The notes under the pieces: model-generated
Told to the model about the DNA's origin: nothing
Seen by the model: the letters and a program-made list of their open reading frames with translations, nothing else
The model's database searches: none
Source: WTGA01 sp965231865
Lineage (GTDB): Bacteria; Pseudomonadota; Gammaproteobacteria; Arenicellales; Poriferihabitantaceae
Length of the DNA stretch: 64,000 nt
Assembly: GCA_965231865.1 (NCBI GenBank)
Contig: CBDDOJ010000002.1
Span: 682,001 to 746,000 of the forward strand
Direction: 5' to 3'
Translations under genes and position numbers: made by a program
Shown: piece by piece, positions 1 to 8,390 of the stretch
How the letters are laid out: every line of letters starts with the position of its first letter
Numbering within the stretch: position 1 is the first letter of the stretch

Positions 1-303
1 GATGCCGCGTCGGAGTTCAACTGTTGAAGCCAGGTCAATCGGTCGCCTCCACTTTTCTTGTGCAAACCATTTGGTCAACAGCATTATGCCGAATACCATT
101 GATACAACCAAAAACTGGGTGGTTCGGGAGAGTCCTGTCAACTTATAAATCGGGTCCCATGAGCGGTTCGGCAAAATAAGATGATTGGTGAGGGCGTAGA
201 GAACGTAGAGGCCGTAAATACCTGCCAGAATGCGTGCATTCCGCAGAGTAAAGTCGACAAAACAGAGCCAAGCGCGTCTAATGAAATCCATGAAACCCGT
301 CAT
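1..303 (-). CDS. Membrane protein, N-terminal part (runs off the window edge)
   Basis: An open minus-strand frame starts at ATG 303 and is still open at base 1, giving 101 visible codons. After a short Arg/Trp-containing N-terminus there are two hydrophobic segments, about residues 22-40 and 68-84, separated by a stretch with NRSWDPIYKL, so it is a multi-pass inner-membrane protein. It lies 57 bp downstream of the NoeA-like methyltransferase on the same strand and is probably the third gene of that operon. Membrane phospho- or sulfo-transferases sit in this position in some genomes as far as I recall, but too little is visible here to assign a function. Confidence 0.6.
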   Translation of the reverse strand, partial: MTGFMDFIRRAWLCFVDFTLRNARILAGIYGLYVLYALTNHLILPNRSWDPIYKLTGLSRTTQFLVVSMVFGIMLLTKWFAQEKWRRPIDLASTVELRRGI

Positions 304-359
304 AGTCTGCTCTTATGGTATTCTGTGTAAGAATCGGAAACTTCTCAATTCTGACATCT

Positions 360-1748
360 CTAATCCCGTTGAAAACGAAACAACTCCCGTCCACTCTCCG
401 AAACAGTTTCATGCGCAACGACAGTTGCTCGACGTTCCAAGGCCTTAATGAAGGTTTCACGATTATATGAAGCAAATATATCCTCCCGCAACGCAAGCAT
501 AATCTGGACTGTGGGATCGTCTTTCGGCACGAATTCAATAACCCCACGGGGAGCCATGGCGACGATGGCGTCGACAACCGCGTCGAGGGGGACATTGCGC
601 GCAATTGCCAGATGATGGACCAGGGCGAGTGCGAGCACAGCATCGGCACGGGCCAAGCGGTCCTCCAAACTCTGTCGTTCTCGGGCATTCCAGCCAAGAC
701 CGGGTGTAGGGTTTCCCAGATCCTGATATAGCGGTAGAAAGTTCAGGTCATCAGAAACGGACCGCATGAAGGCGCGTTCAAGTGCACCATGGTCACTGTC
801 AAGACCAACCACATACTTGGCCCCGCAGGACAGTGCTATCTGGCTGTAGTCTCCCGTATTACACCCAAGGTCAATCAAAAGATTAGGCCGACTGTCCGTC
901 ACAAAGCGTTCGACAACCGCGCGCTTGGCTGCGGCTTCTACAGTTTCGTAGGTATTGTCATCTGCGTAACCCTCCCAGGTCGTTTGGGCTCCTTCCGCAG
1001 GTTTGAGGTGAGAGATAAACTGGTGGAGTTGCAGTAATATGGCACGATAGCGGTCGCGTTTGAGGCCTCGAACTTGTGCTGCCTGGGCTTCTTTAAGCAT
1101 GCTCGCATTCACACGGTTCTGCGAACGGGCGAACAGGGTTATATGGCTGAACATGGTCGGAGACCATTTGTGTCGCAGCTTGAGCAGAGGTGAGAGGCTG
1201 ACCGATTCGATTCCGTCGGGCCGCCCCCGGTATGCCGCATGGAACGGTACGCCCAGTTTGGCTTGCAGGATTAATGGATTGAGAAACTGTTCACAGAATT
1301 GCCGATGACCAAACCATGGTTCGCCATCCTGATAACGTCGAAACGACAGGTAATCAATAAAAATCGGTTTGCCACCAAGAAACTGGATGTTGAATGCCGA
1401 TGCATCCGACAGTGCAATGTTGTTCTTGAGCACGGCAAGCTGGATATCAAGATGAAGCAATGCCGCTGCTTTCAATGCCCTGAAAGGCCACTCATATGGG
1501 TAGGAAAGAACAGGGATATTCGGATGTTCAAGGATCAAATCTTGCGGACTGGCATCGGCAAGGACGATCTTCTCTACTTCGGTTGCCCCAATCAACAAAC
1601 CACGTTCAATCAATCCATTGAGTGTGCCACTGTCACGGATAAACTCGTATTCCGCCCGCCCATGAGGCGTTACAGTACGAAATACGCGTTCCCCCTCAAT
1701 ATGGACATGGCCGGATGGGTCCCGATAGGAAGCCGGATCAACGGTCAT
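360..1748 (-). CDS. SAM-dependent methyltransferase, NoeA-like
   Basis: 462 residues from ATG 1748. The N-terminal half (to about residue 250) has no domain I recognise beyond resemblance to NoeA-type nodulation proteins. The C-terminal half is a class I Rossmann methyltransferase: motif I LIDLGCNTGDYS lies near residue 287, followed by the acidic strand VVGLDSD and a motif IV-like ADAVLALALVHHL. An upstream in-frame start at 1868 exists, but ATG 1748 overlaps the stop of the preceding gene (ATGACCGTTGA), a typical coupled arrangement, with GGAGG-like sequence upstream inside that gene. Substrate unknown; the operon with two membrane proteins suggests envelope or exopolysaccharide modification. 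Confidence 0.8.
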   Translation of the reverse strand: MTVDPASYRDPSGHVHIEGERVFRTVTPHGRAEYEFIRDSGTLNGLIERGLLIGATEVEKIVLADASPQDLILEHPNIPVLSYPYEWPFRALKAAALLHLDIQLAVLKNNIALSDASAFNIQFLGGKPIFIDYLSFRRYQDGEPWFGHRQFCEQFLNPLILQAKLGVPFHAAYRGRPDGIESVSLSPLLKLRHKWSPTMFSHITLFARSQNRVNASMLKEAQAAQVRGLKRDRYRAILLQLHQFISHLKPAEGAQTTWEGYADDNTYETVEAAAKRAVVERFVTDSRPNLLIDLGCNTGDYSQIALSCGAKYVVGLDSDHGALERAFMRSVSDDLNFLPLYQDLGNPTPGLGWNARERQSLEDRLARADAVLALALVHHLAIARNVPLDAVVDAIVAMAPRGVIEFVPKDDPTVQIMLALREDIFASYNRETFIKALERRATVVAHETVSESGRELFRFQRD

Positions 1749-2037
1749 CGGCGTTGTGTTCCTCAACCTCCTCCAGATTGGGTTGGGACAGGTTTTCCTT
1801 GTTTTTTCGACCACGACTGAACAGGCCAAATATCCTTGAAATCCAGCCACGAAAATAGATCCCCGCAACGGCTATGGCACCAATCACAGCCTGAAGAAAA
1901 ATACTCGCCGTTCCCGGGTCAACGTATGCGTAGGCTGGTCCTGTCCCGACAAACACAAGCACCGTGCAAAGCACGATACAGCTTGTGGTAATACGGGTCT
2001 TATGCGATGGAGACCGTCGAAGCAGTTTTCGATTCAT
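1738..2037 (-). CDS. Small secreted/membrane protein with YVDPGT motif
   Basis: 99 residues from ATG 2037; other in-frame starts are ATG 2046 and the frame opening at 2100. The chosen start gives a good signal peptide: basic n-region, hydrophobic core and an AYA-type end near residue 37. Immediately after comes YVDPGTASIFLQ, then a hydrophobic helix, IYFRGWISRIFGLF and a charged tail. Short proteins with YVDPGTGS followed by one helix recur next to NoeA-like methyltransferases; the family has no firm function that I know of. Its stop overlaps the methyltransferase start, so the two are probably translationally coupled. Confidence 0.7.
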   Translation of the reverse strand: MNRKLLRRSPSHKTRITTSCIVLCTVLVFVGTGPAYAYVDPGTASIFLQAVIGAIAVAGIYFRGWISRIFGLFSRGRKNKENLSQPNLEEVEEHNADDR

Positions 2038-2232
2038 GGATTGCATCTCGGAGTGTGCATGAATTACGTATGGAAACAATAATCGGGCAATCTTAACCAA
2101 TCACATTGCCTTGATGGTGAACATTTGGTTCAGACATGAAAAAGAAATGCTTGAGTAAAAAAATATTAGAATGTGAAGAAAGCACCACGGCCCCTTTCCT
2201 CGGGCTCTGCCCTCATTCCCCAAAGGGTGGGT

Positions 2233-2250
2233 GTTGCACTTCGCAGTGCA
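2233..2250. other. Stem-loop in the 2101-2308 intergenic stretch
   Basis: An 8-bp hairpin with loop TCGC (TGCACT/AGTGCA core) lies between the YVDPGT operon and fkbM copy A. It is flanked by CCC/GGG-rich segments that could also pair (GGGCTCTGCCC near 2200). There is no adjacent T-run on either strand, so it is not an obvious intrinsic terminator. Nothing else is recognised in the gap. Confidence 0.4.
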
Positions 2251-2292
2251 GCCGGGGATTAAAATTTGTCTAATGTAATGGTTTTGTATAAA

Positions 2293-3269
2293 GAAGGTCG
2301 GGTACTTTTTAATCCAAGTTGTATTGAGAACAAATGATCATTGAGTGGTGTTTATGTGTTAGCCTGTCCGTAAGGAAAAGATCAAAATTAGCCTCTTTTC
2401 CCGACCTGGTTTTTCGTAATTCGTAAATGAACCTGTAGTTATTCTTCTTCAAATACTCGATGGCCGGACTTTTTCCATTTGATATACTCGAAGCCATCAC
2501 TTCACAAGCAATCACGGGTTTATGCTTATTGAGAAGATTAACAGCCCCTTCATAGCATTCCAGTTCGTGGTTTTCGACATCAATTTTTATGAATTCAATC
2601 GTTTGGCCGTCGTTCACCACTTTCATATCGTCCAGTAATTCCAGGTCAAATTCAACTCTATTAAATGCGTCACCGTTCGAACTAATGGAGTCGTCTCTGG
2701 AGATAAATGTTGCGCTAGCGTTTATCAACGGCTCAAATGCCAAGGTCTTTCTTTTGACGTTCGAACATCCTTTGTTAACGGGAACAACATTATCAACAAG
2801 TTCTGCGTTCATTTCCAAAAGCCGGTATGTTTTGGGATGAGGTTCGATAGCAATTATTTTGTCAAAGTGATCTGCCAGGTACAATGCGTGATTTCCAATG
2901 TTTGCCCCGATGTCCAGACACACCGATTGTTGCACTTCGGAGTGGGAGGGGGGGAGTGTTTTGTGTTTGAGTTTTGGAAAAACCTTCGATGCTAAAAAAT
3001 CCAATTCTTTAACATCATAGCGCCCATCTAAAAATATATTGATAGTCACAGGATCTGATGAAAAACAAGCAATTTTAGGATAATTCTTCGCATATTCCTT
3101 GTTCACTGTCCTCAAATATCTGGATGCAAGACGTCTCATTCCGGTTACCGGATGGAATAGAAGAAGCATTAAATTTGATATATAGCTATATCTCACATTC
3201 TAACTCGTATACTGAAGGTTTTGGGTTGGACGTGCATTGTAATTCCAGAATGAGCCTTAAACAACCTGA
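2293..3269. repeat. Long direct repeat, copy A (contains fkbM copy A)
   Basis: About 977 bp that recur at 8391-9364 in the same orientation. Similarity begins at GGGTACTTTTTAATCCAAG and ends at GAGCCTTAAACAACCTGA, beyond both ends of the coding sequence, so a DNA segment rather than just a gene was duplicated. Flanking sequence is unrelated. The copies are nearly identical except for a divergent patch at about 2667-2755. Confidence 0.9.
2309..3196 (-). CDS. FkbM family methyltransferase, copy A
   Basis: 295 residues. The FkbM fold is shown by motif I VCLDIGANIGNHALYLA (near residue 92), the acidic post-strand IIAIEPHPKTY and the FkbM-typical IKIDVENHELECYEGA followed by KPVIACEV. These enzymes O-methylate sugars or other small acceptors, in bacteria often in O-antigen or exopolysaccharide clusters; the acceptor here is unknown. 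It stands alone, about 290 bp upstream of groES and divergent from it. A second gene at 8407 is almost identical except for residues ~148-178. The A+T content is higher than in most core genes of the window, consistent with acquired DNA. Confidence 0.85.
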   Translation of the reverse strand: MRYSYISNLMLLLFHPVTGMRRLASRYLRTVNKEYAKNYPKIACFSSDPVTINIFLDGRYDVKELDFLASKVFPKLKHKTLPPSHSEVQQSVCLDIGANIGNHALYLADHFDKIIAIEPHPKTYRLLEMNAELVDNVVPVNKGCSNVKRKTLAFEPLINASATFISRDDSISSNGDAFNRVEFDLELLDDMKVVNDGQTIEFIKIDVENHELECYEGAVNLLNKHKPVIACEVMASSISNGKSPAIEYLKKNNYRFIYELRKTRSGKEANFDLFLTDRLTHKHHSMIICSQYNLD

Positions 3270-3377
3270 CATCCATCCTCTTTCACGGTCCAATAGTCTG
3301 ACCGAGAACAAATTATATGCATTTTAGTATGCTTTTTTGCTTTCCAACCATTGATTTTTCTGTCGACGACACTATTA

Positions 3378-3413
3378 TTAGCACTCACTCAATGTGAGTG
3401 CTAAGAGTGCTAA
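3378..3413. promoter_or_regulatory. CIRCE operator with an extra half-site
   Basis: A perfect CIRCE inverted repeat lies at 3378-3404: TTAGCACTC, nine spacer bases, GAGTGCTAA. A second GAGTGCTAA follows directly at 3405-3413. CIRCE is the binding site of the heat-shock repressor HrcA; its position 80 bp upstream of groES fits. hrcA itself is not in this window. Confidence 0.95.
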
Positions 3414-3484
3414 TAATATTTCTGTAGTATCACATAACATTTAAGATATTAATTTCAATTAACAATCATAGGAGAAATGAACGT

Positions 3485-3775
3485 ATGAATATCCGTCCAC
3501 TTCATGATCGTGTCGTCGTTCGACGTGTCGAAGACGAACGCACCAGCCCAGGTGGTATTGTCATTCCCGATTCAGCAACCGAAAAGCCGATGCAAGGTGA
3601 GGTTCTCGCAGTGGGTAATGGCAAAATTCTTGACAACGGGGAACAACGAGGTCTCGACGTGAAAGTTGGAGACAAAGTGTTGTTTGGAAAATATTCCGGC
3701 ACCGAAGTCAAGGTAGATGGCGAAGAAGTACTTGTGATGCGTGAAGACGACATCATGGGGGTTATCGAAGGCTAA
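3485..3775 (+). CDS. groS: Co-chaperonin GroES
   Basis: 96 residues, full length for GroES, starting MNIRPLHDRVVVRR. The mobile-loop region (ERTSPGGIVIP) and the C-terminal DDIMGVIEG are intact. It forms the heptameric lid of the GroEL chaperonin in the cytoplasm. The ribosome-binding site is GGAGAA, ten bases before ATG. It is the first gene of a groES-groEL operon under the CIRCE operator at 3378, hence probably induced by heat through loss of HrcA repression. Confidence 0.98.
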   Translation: MNIRPLHDRVVVRRVEDERTSPGGIVIPDSATEKPMQGEVLAVGNGKILDNGEQRGLDVKVGDKVLFGKYSGTEVKVDGEEVLVMREDDIMGVIEG

Positions 3776-3810
3776 TCCATAAACAGAACAATTTTTGAGG
3801 ATAATTAACT

Positions 3811-5451
3811 ATGGCTGCTAAAGAAGTCGTATTTGGCGATAATGCACGGTCTCGCATGCTCAAGGGCGTAAACACCCTGGCAGATGCCGTGAGAGTAACA
3901 CTTGGCCCTAAAGGCCGTAACGTAGTGCTTGATAAATCTTTTGGTGCGCCAACGGTAACAAAAGATGGGGTGTCTGTCGCAAAAGAAATTGAGTTGAAAG
4001 ACAAGCTTGAAAACATGGGTGCACAGATGGTTAAGGAAGTCGCTTCCAAAACTTCCGATGTTGCAGGAGATGGAACAACTACTGCTACGGTCCTTGCACA
4101 ATGTATTGTTCGTGAAGGTTTGAAAGCGGTTGCGGCTGGCATGAACCCTATGGACCTCAAGCGAGGAATCGATAAAGCTGTCGGTGTCGCAGTGGAAGAC
4201 CTAAAAGTACTTTCCAGGCCCTGCACCGACCACAAAGAAATTGCCCAGGTTGGCACCGTATCAGCCAATGCTGATAATAATATAGGTGATATCATTGCCG
4301 AAGCAATGGAAAAAGTAGGCAAGGAAGGTGTGATCACCGTAGAGGAAGGCAACACCTTGGAAAATGAACTGGAAGTGGTTGAAGGTATGCAGTTCGATCG
4401 TGGTTATCTGTCTCCTTATTTCATTAACGACCAAGACAGCATGGCCGTTGACCTGGAAAACCCTTATGTTCTGATACACGACAAAAAGATTTCCAACATA
4501 CGGGACCTTTTACCAACCCTTGAAGGTGTCGCAAAATCCAGCCGTCCACTGATGGTAATAGCAGAAGATGTTGATGGCGAGGCCCTGGCGACGCTGGTTG
4601 TTAATAACATCCGTGGAATCGTCAAGGTTTGTGCGGTCAAAGCTCCCGGGTTCGGTGACCGTCGAAAAGCCATGCTCCAGGATATTGCCATCCTGACAGG
4701 CGGGCAGGTGATTTCTGAAGAAGTTGGCATGAGCCTTGATTCCGTTTCTCTGGAAGACCTTGGTCAGGCCAAGCGTATTCAGGTATCCAAAGAAAATACC
4801 ACCGTTATTGACGGAGCAGGAAGTTCTAGCGAAATCGAAGGTCGAGTCAACCAGATTCGGGCTCAAATTGAAGAAGCCACTTCAGACTATGACCGTGAAA
4901 AAATGCAGGAACGCGTTGCCAAGCTTGCCGGTGGCGTTGCCGTGATCAAGGTCGGAGCTGCAACTGAAGTTGAAATGAAAGAGAAGAAAGCGCGTGTTGA
5001 GGACGCATTGCACGCAACTCGGGCGGCCGTTGAAGAAGGTGTTATTCCAGGTGGCGGCACTTCACTTGTGCGATGTGCCGGTGCTGTAAGTAAAGTAAAG
5101 GGCGACAACCAGGATCAAAATACTGGTATCACCATTGTCCTTCGTTCACTGGAAGAACCTTTGCGCCAAATCGTAAACAACGCTGGTGATGATGGCTCTG
5201 TTGTCCTGAATAATGTGGCAAGCAAAAAAGGTAATTATGGGTATAACGCCAGCACCGGTGAATATGGCGATATGATCGATATGGGTATTCTGGACCCTAC
5301 CAAAGTAACTCGAACTGCACTTCAAAATGCAGCATCTATTGCCGGTCTCCTGATTACCACCGAGGCGATGATTGCAGAAATACCTGAAGATAAGCCTGCT
5401 CCTCCGATGCCTGATATGGGCGGTATGGGGGGTATGGGCGGTATGATGTAA
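3811..5451 (+). CDS. groL: Chaperonin GroEL
   Basis: 546 residues, the usual length. ATP-binding signatures VTLGPKGRNVVLDK and AGDGTTTATVLA are present near the N-terminus, and the protein ends in the Gly-Gly-Met repeat tail. It forms the double-ring folding chamber with GroES, 35 bp upstream. GAGGAT about ten bases before ATG is the ribosome-binding site. An intrinsic terminator follows at 5472. This core operon lies inside the 6.1-kb interval bounded by the two fkbM direct repeats. Confidence 0.98.
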   Translation: MAAKEVVFGDNARSRMLKGVNTLADAVRVTLGPKGRNVVLDKSFGAPTVTKDGVSVAKEIELKDKLENMGAQMVKEVASKTSDVAGDGTTTATVLAQCIVREGLKAVAAGMNPMDLKRGIDKAVGVAVEDLKVLSRPCTDHKEIAQVGTVSANADNNIGDIIAEAMEKVGKEGVITVEEGNTLENELEVVEGMQFDRGYLSPYFINDQDSMAVDLENPYVLIHDKKISNIRDLLPTLEGVAKSSRPLMVIAEDVDGEALATLVVNNIRGIVKVCAVKAPGFGDRRKAMLQDIAILTGGQVISEEVGMSLDSVSLEDLGQAKRIQVSKENTTVIDGAGSSSEIEGRVNQIRAQIEEATSDYDREKMQERVAKLAGGVAVIKVGAATEVEMKEKKARVEDALHATRAAVEEGVIPGGGTSLVRCAGAVSKVKGDNQDQNTGITIVLRSLEEPLRQIVNNAGDDGSVVLNNVASKKGNYGYNASTGEYGDMIDMGILDPTKVTRTALQNAASIAGLLITTEAMIAEIPEDKPAPPMPDMGGMGGMGGMM

Positions 5452-5471
5452 TTTTCTGTTTGATTCCCCGT

Positions 5472-5499
5472 AAAAAAGGCCTCATCTGGGGCCTTTTTT
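5472..5499 (+). terminator. Rho-independent terminator of groESL
   Basis: AAAAAAGGCC and GGCCTTTTTT arms around an 8-nt loop, 20 bp after the groL stop. The A/T flanks make it usable from either strand, so it may also help the minus-strand transcript arriving from 5620. Confidence 0.9.
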
Positions 5500-5542
5500 A
5501 CTATGTAGGCACGATAATGTGCACACTACAAAATCAGACATA

Positions 5543-5590
5543 CCCCTATATTATTGTGTACGCCTTTCCACTGTGCACACTATATAGGGG
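5543..5590. other. Inverted repeat CCCCTATA...TATAGGGG with duplicated GTGCACACTA
   Basis: The 8-bp arms at 5543-5550 and 5583-5590 are perfect and bracket about 32 bases. The decamer GTGCACACTA occurs at 5519-5528 and again at 5573-5582. It lies between the groEL terminator and the end of the GT2 gene. Function unknown; relic of a mobile end or a protein-binding site are both possible. Confidence 0.35.
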
Positions 5591-5619
5591 ACACCTTGCA
5601 ACGGATGATTCTCCACAAC

Positions 5620-6564
5620 TTATCGTGTTGACTTCTTTTGCGCACATAAGTAAAAAACAGCTCGAACCGCTTTGCTTAGATATGAGGAACGTAATAGTGT
5701 TGAGGGTGAATTGTTTACAGCATGGATAAAGTATTCAAGGGATTGAGCGTACTCACCAGAAATATATAGAGTCCGGAATAGGCTCAGGAATCTAATCGTT
5801 TCATACTGGCTTCTATAAGCGAGCAGATTTTTTGGGAGGCGCTGCGGAGAAAATATTTCATCCAGAAGCGACATGCCAACAGATAAATTTAATGCAGCAT
5901 TGTTTCGCATACTATCATCATGTTTATGTATCAATGCAATCGGTTTATTTAGAGTCATACACTGAAAGTTAGCAAGTGCATAGGAAAACACGGGGATGTC
6001 TTCGAGACAACAAAAATGCTCTGGATATTGGTATCTTACAAAAATTTTCCGATGCATTGCTGTTGCACCATTGGAAATAGGTAATTTCCCCTCCAAAAGG
6101 TACTGCTTGAATTGGTGTTCTTTACTTTGTGATAAAGGCTCTCTGGAACGTAATTTTTTTTGGCCATCGGGTTGTACTGAAATGTGTGCACCAATGATCA
6201 TATCTATAGAAGGATGTTGATCAATGGCTTGCTCCAGATACTCAAGAGCATTTTCAGCAAGTTCGTCGTCAGCATCCAGAAAAATTAAGAAATCACCATT
6301 GCTTTCAGCAATCCCCTTATTTCTTGTTGCTGCAAGTCCACTGTTGTTTTGATGTATTGCCCGGAATGCGTTTGGTGCTGTTCTGTTTAACCGCTCTATT
6401 ACCTCAACTGTATTATCGTTTGAACCATCATTAATTATGAGTAACTCAGTATTGTCTAATTTTTGTGTAAGAACAGAGTTAAGGGCCCGTTCCAAAGTGT
6501 GTGCATAGTTATAAGCAGGAATGATAATACTGAATAAATGCTTAGTGTCTGCCAGAAAAGCCAT
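5620..6564 (-). CDS. Glycosyltransferase family 2
   Basis: 314 residues. N-terminal GT-A signature FSIIIPAYNYAHTLERALNS, then ELLIINDGSNDNTVEVIE, ARNKG-type AATRNKGIAES and the metal-binding FLDADDE (DxD-like). It transfers a nucleotide-activated sugar in the cytoplasm, most likely to a polysaccharide or glycolipid precursor; donor and acceptor cannot be read from sequence. A related GT2 gene lies upstream on the same strand at 6958-7911, about 390 bp away. AT-rich relative to the core genes. The C-terminal ~100 residues match no domain I recognise. Confidence 0.85.
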   Translation of the reverse strand: MAFLADTKHLFSIIIPAYNYAHTLERALNSVLTQKLDNTELLIINDGSNDNTVEVIERLNRTAPNAFRAIHQNNSGLAATRNKGIAESNGDFLIFLDADDELAENALEYLEQAIDQHPSIDMIIGAHISVQPDGQKKLRSREPLSQSKEHQFKQYLLEGKLPISNGATAMHRKIFVRYQYPEHFCCLEDIPVFSYALANFQCMTLNKPIALIHKHDDSMRNNAALNLSVGMSLLDEIFSPQRLPKNLLAYRSQYETIRFLSLFRTLYISGEYAQSLEYFIHAVNNSPSTLLRSSYLSKAVRAVFYLCAQKKSTR

Positions 6565-6957
6565 TCGTGTATTGATTTAAAAGGACTATTGACGGGGCGG
6601 TTTTTGGTAAAATAGGCCCATCTATGGCCCGCATGGCCCACCCCCTCTACTCGGACATATCATCTATCCGACCTGTTGGTGGACTTGTGCTCTCTGGCCC
6701 CGATGGAATTCGCGCCGGTGTGTCCTTATCAACTTGTCGGCTTCAATTACTTGAGCCTATGTTCGGTTCAGGTTTTCACGCCGACAGGTTTGCCTTTGCT
6801 CTTGAGCAACCTATGGGGTAACGGTCAGGGAGATAGTCACCGCAAGGCATGGCAATTCTCCATAGCCGCATACAGAGATGGCTCACCATCCCCGACTATC
6901 GACTCAAACGATATAACAGGTGTGGTGATCATCGTTAATTGGGAATTATATATTAAA
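6565..6957. other. Intergenic stretch between the two GT2 genes
   Basis: About 390 bp with higher G+C than the flanking genes. A near-palindrome of GGCCC/GGGCC units occurs at 6615-6640. Two short open frames on the plus strand (6624 and 6676) lack convincing ribosome-binding sites and recognisable domains. It may be a degraded mobile element; no gene is supported. Confidence 0.3.
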
Positions 6958-7911
6958 TTACCGCCGATGACATATGCGATAGAACCATATCTTGACTAAG
7001 GAAAAAAAAGGCAAGGAATAGGATTTCAAAAGACTTTCTGCCTCGCTAATGCGTCGGTTTCTCAACAATCTACGTACCGTTCTCAGACATTGAGTTTCCA
7101 AAAAACATTGGCTAAGAGGTTGGTATATATCCGGCAAATTTTTAAATACGGCTTCGGTAACTAATTCTGGGGATGCAATCGTGGTGTTTCTTGACTGGCT
7201 AATGCTATTGGCCTGTCGATAGATTTGCACAAGCACATAATCGGTCGTCAGACAATTAGGCTGGATGAGCATAAAAGCATGCACAGGAAAATCTTCGCTT
7301 TGTTGTAGATTAGCATAAGGGCAAGTAAGTAGATGGGCTCGCCGGAAAACGCTGGCACCGTGGGAAATGAATATTCCCTTTTTTTTATTTTTTAAAATAA
7401 GAAACTGGCGCAACCTCTTATAAGGCGTATTATCAAATGCTTTAGAAGGATAGCGCACTTCAACTCGCCCGCTAGAACGCCTAGTTTTTTTCCCACCAAC
7501 CAGTAAGTCTGTATCTGGGTAAATTTCTAGCAACTCCAGGATGTGCATCACACTACCAGGTTCTAGCGCATCATCAGCATCCAAGCAGAGAACCCATCGG
7601 CCAACACTAATTTCGATACCTTTGTTTCTTGCAGGTCCGGCTCCGCTGTTGGTTTGATGGAAAATATGTATATTAGGTCGTTCATCAAATTGGTGGAGTA
7701 AGGCCAAAGTGTTATCAGTTGAACCGTCAACTACAATGATTAACTCTGTTGCGCGGGTCATCTGAGTAACAACCGAATTAATTGCCCTCACTATTGTCGC
7801 TTCATTATTGTAGGTAGGGACTACAACGCTGAGAAGAATTTGGGGCGGGGCTTTGCAATCCAGGTCATCTGATTCCCCCAATTCGGTTTTGTCAGAGGCA
7901 ACTATTGGCAT
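6958..7911 (-). CDS. Glycosyltransferase family 2
   Basis: 317 residues. The GT-A core is clear: LSVVVPTYNNEATIVRAI, ELIIVVDGSTDNTLALL, GPARNKGIEIS and the DxD-like CLDADDALEPGS. It is a paralogue of the 5620-6564 gene by overall organisation, but clearly diverged. The first ~28 residues precede the catalytic fold and the exact start is uncertain. With the FkbM genes it suggests a remnant surface-polysaccharide locus. Substrates cannot be inferred. Confidence 0.85.
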   Translation of the reverse strand: MPIVASDKTELGESDDLDCKAPPQILLSVVVPTYNNEATIVRAINSVVTQMTRATELIIVVDGSTDNTLALLHQFDERPNIHIFHQTNSGAGPARNKGIEISVGRWVLCLDADDALEPGSVMHILELLEIYPDTDLLVGGKKTRRSSGRVEVRYPSKAFDNTPYKRLRQFLILKNKKKGIFISHGASVFRRAHLLTCPYANLQQSEDFPVHAFMLIQPNCLTTDYVLVQIYRQANSISQSRNTTIASPELVTEAVFKNLPDIYQPLSQCFLETQCLRTVRRLLRNRRISEAESLLKSYSLPFFSLVKIWFYRICHRR

Positions 7912-7962
7912 ACTACGTCCACGATTGCAGATTGCTCCCCAAATGGTAGCCGTTATCCAAAC

Positions 7963-8367
7963 TCACCCGGCCAGGCCATGGACACAGTTCTGTTCGGTCT
8001 TCTGCAAAGCGGGTTCAACTTCCTGTTGGTCATTCGTGTGCTGACTGACATACTGTCCGCCGATAATCTGGTGGTCACTGTTCACACTGACCTGCGGGTT
8101 GTACGCGTACTCGACTCCGCCTCCTTTTCTGGGCATGATCTGTGCCTGATAATCTGCAAAACTGTTTTTTCGTCTTAAATTTTTTTGTTCAGATACAGGG
8201 CTTCTAGGTCTTCTCCAGCCGGCCCACGATTTACATAAACCCAAGTCCTCCTTGCCGCGTTCCTCGGTCTGGCGGGAACTATAGGTTCCATGACCGTGGG
8301 CATAAACCAGAATGGACAAGATTTGGTGCGACAACTGCGCTACCAGACACTCGGCAAGGCCGGCCAC
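7963..8367 (-). pseudogene. IS1182-like transposase, internally deleted relic
   Basis: The open frame joins two pieces of an IS1182-type transposase. The upstream piece (ILSILVYAHGHGTYSSRQTE) resembles the LLYAYxxGxxSSRxIE segment of the N-terminal region. The downstream piece (SFADYQAQIM, then YAYNPQVSVNSDHQIIGG) resembles the DPESRIM...YNAQAAVD segment of the catalytic domain. The region that should separate them is missing, as is the C-terminus. It abuts the edge of repeat copy B at 8391, so the element may have taken part in that duplication. Confidence 0.6.
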
Positions 8368-8390
8368 GGCACCGTCAAAACCTTCCTTGA

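Noticed and set aside
6624..6999. Two overlapping plus-strand ORFs between the GT2 genes
   Set aside because: No ribosome-binding site or domain; the second overlaps the end of the GT2 gene at 6958. Possibly relic DNA, not supported as genes.
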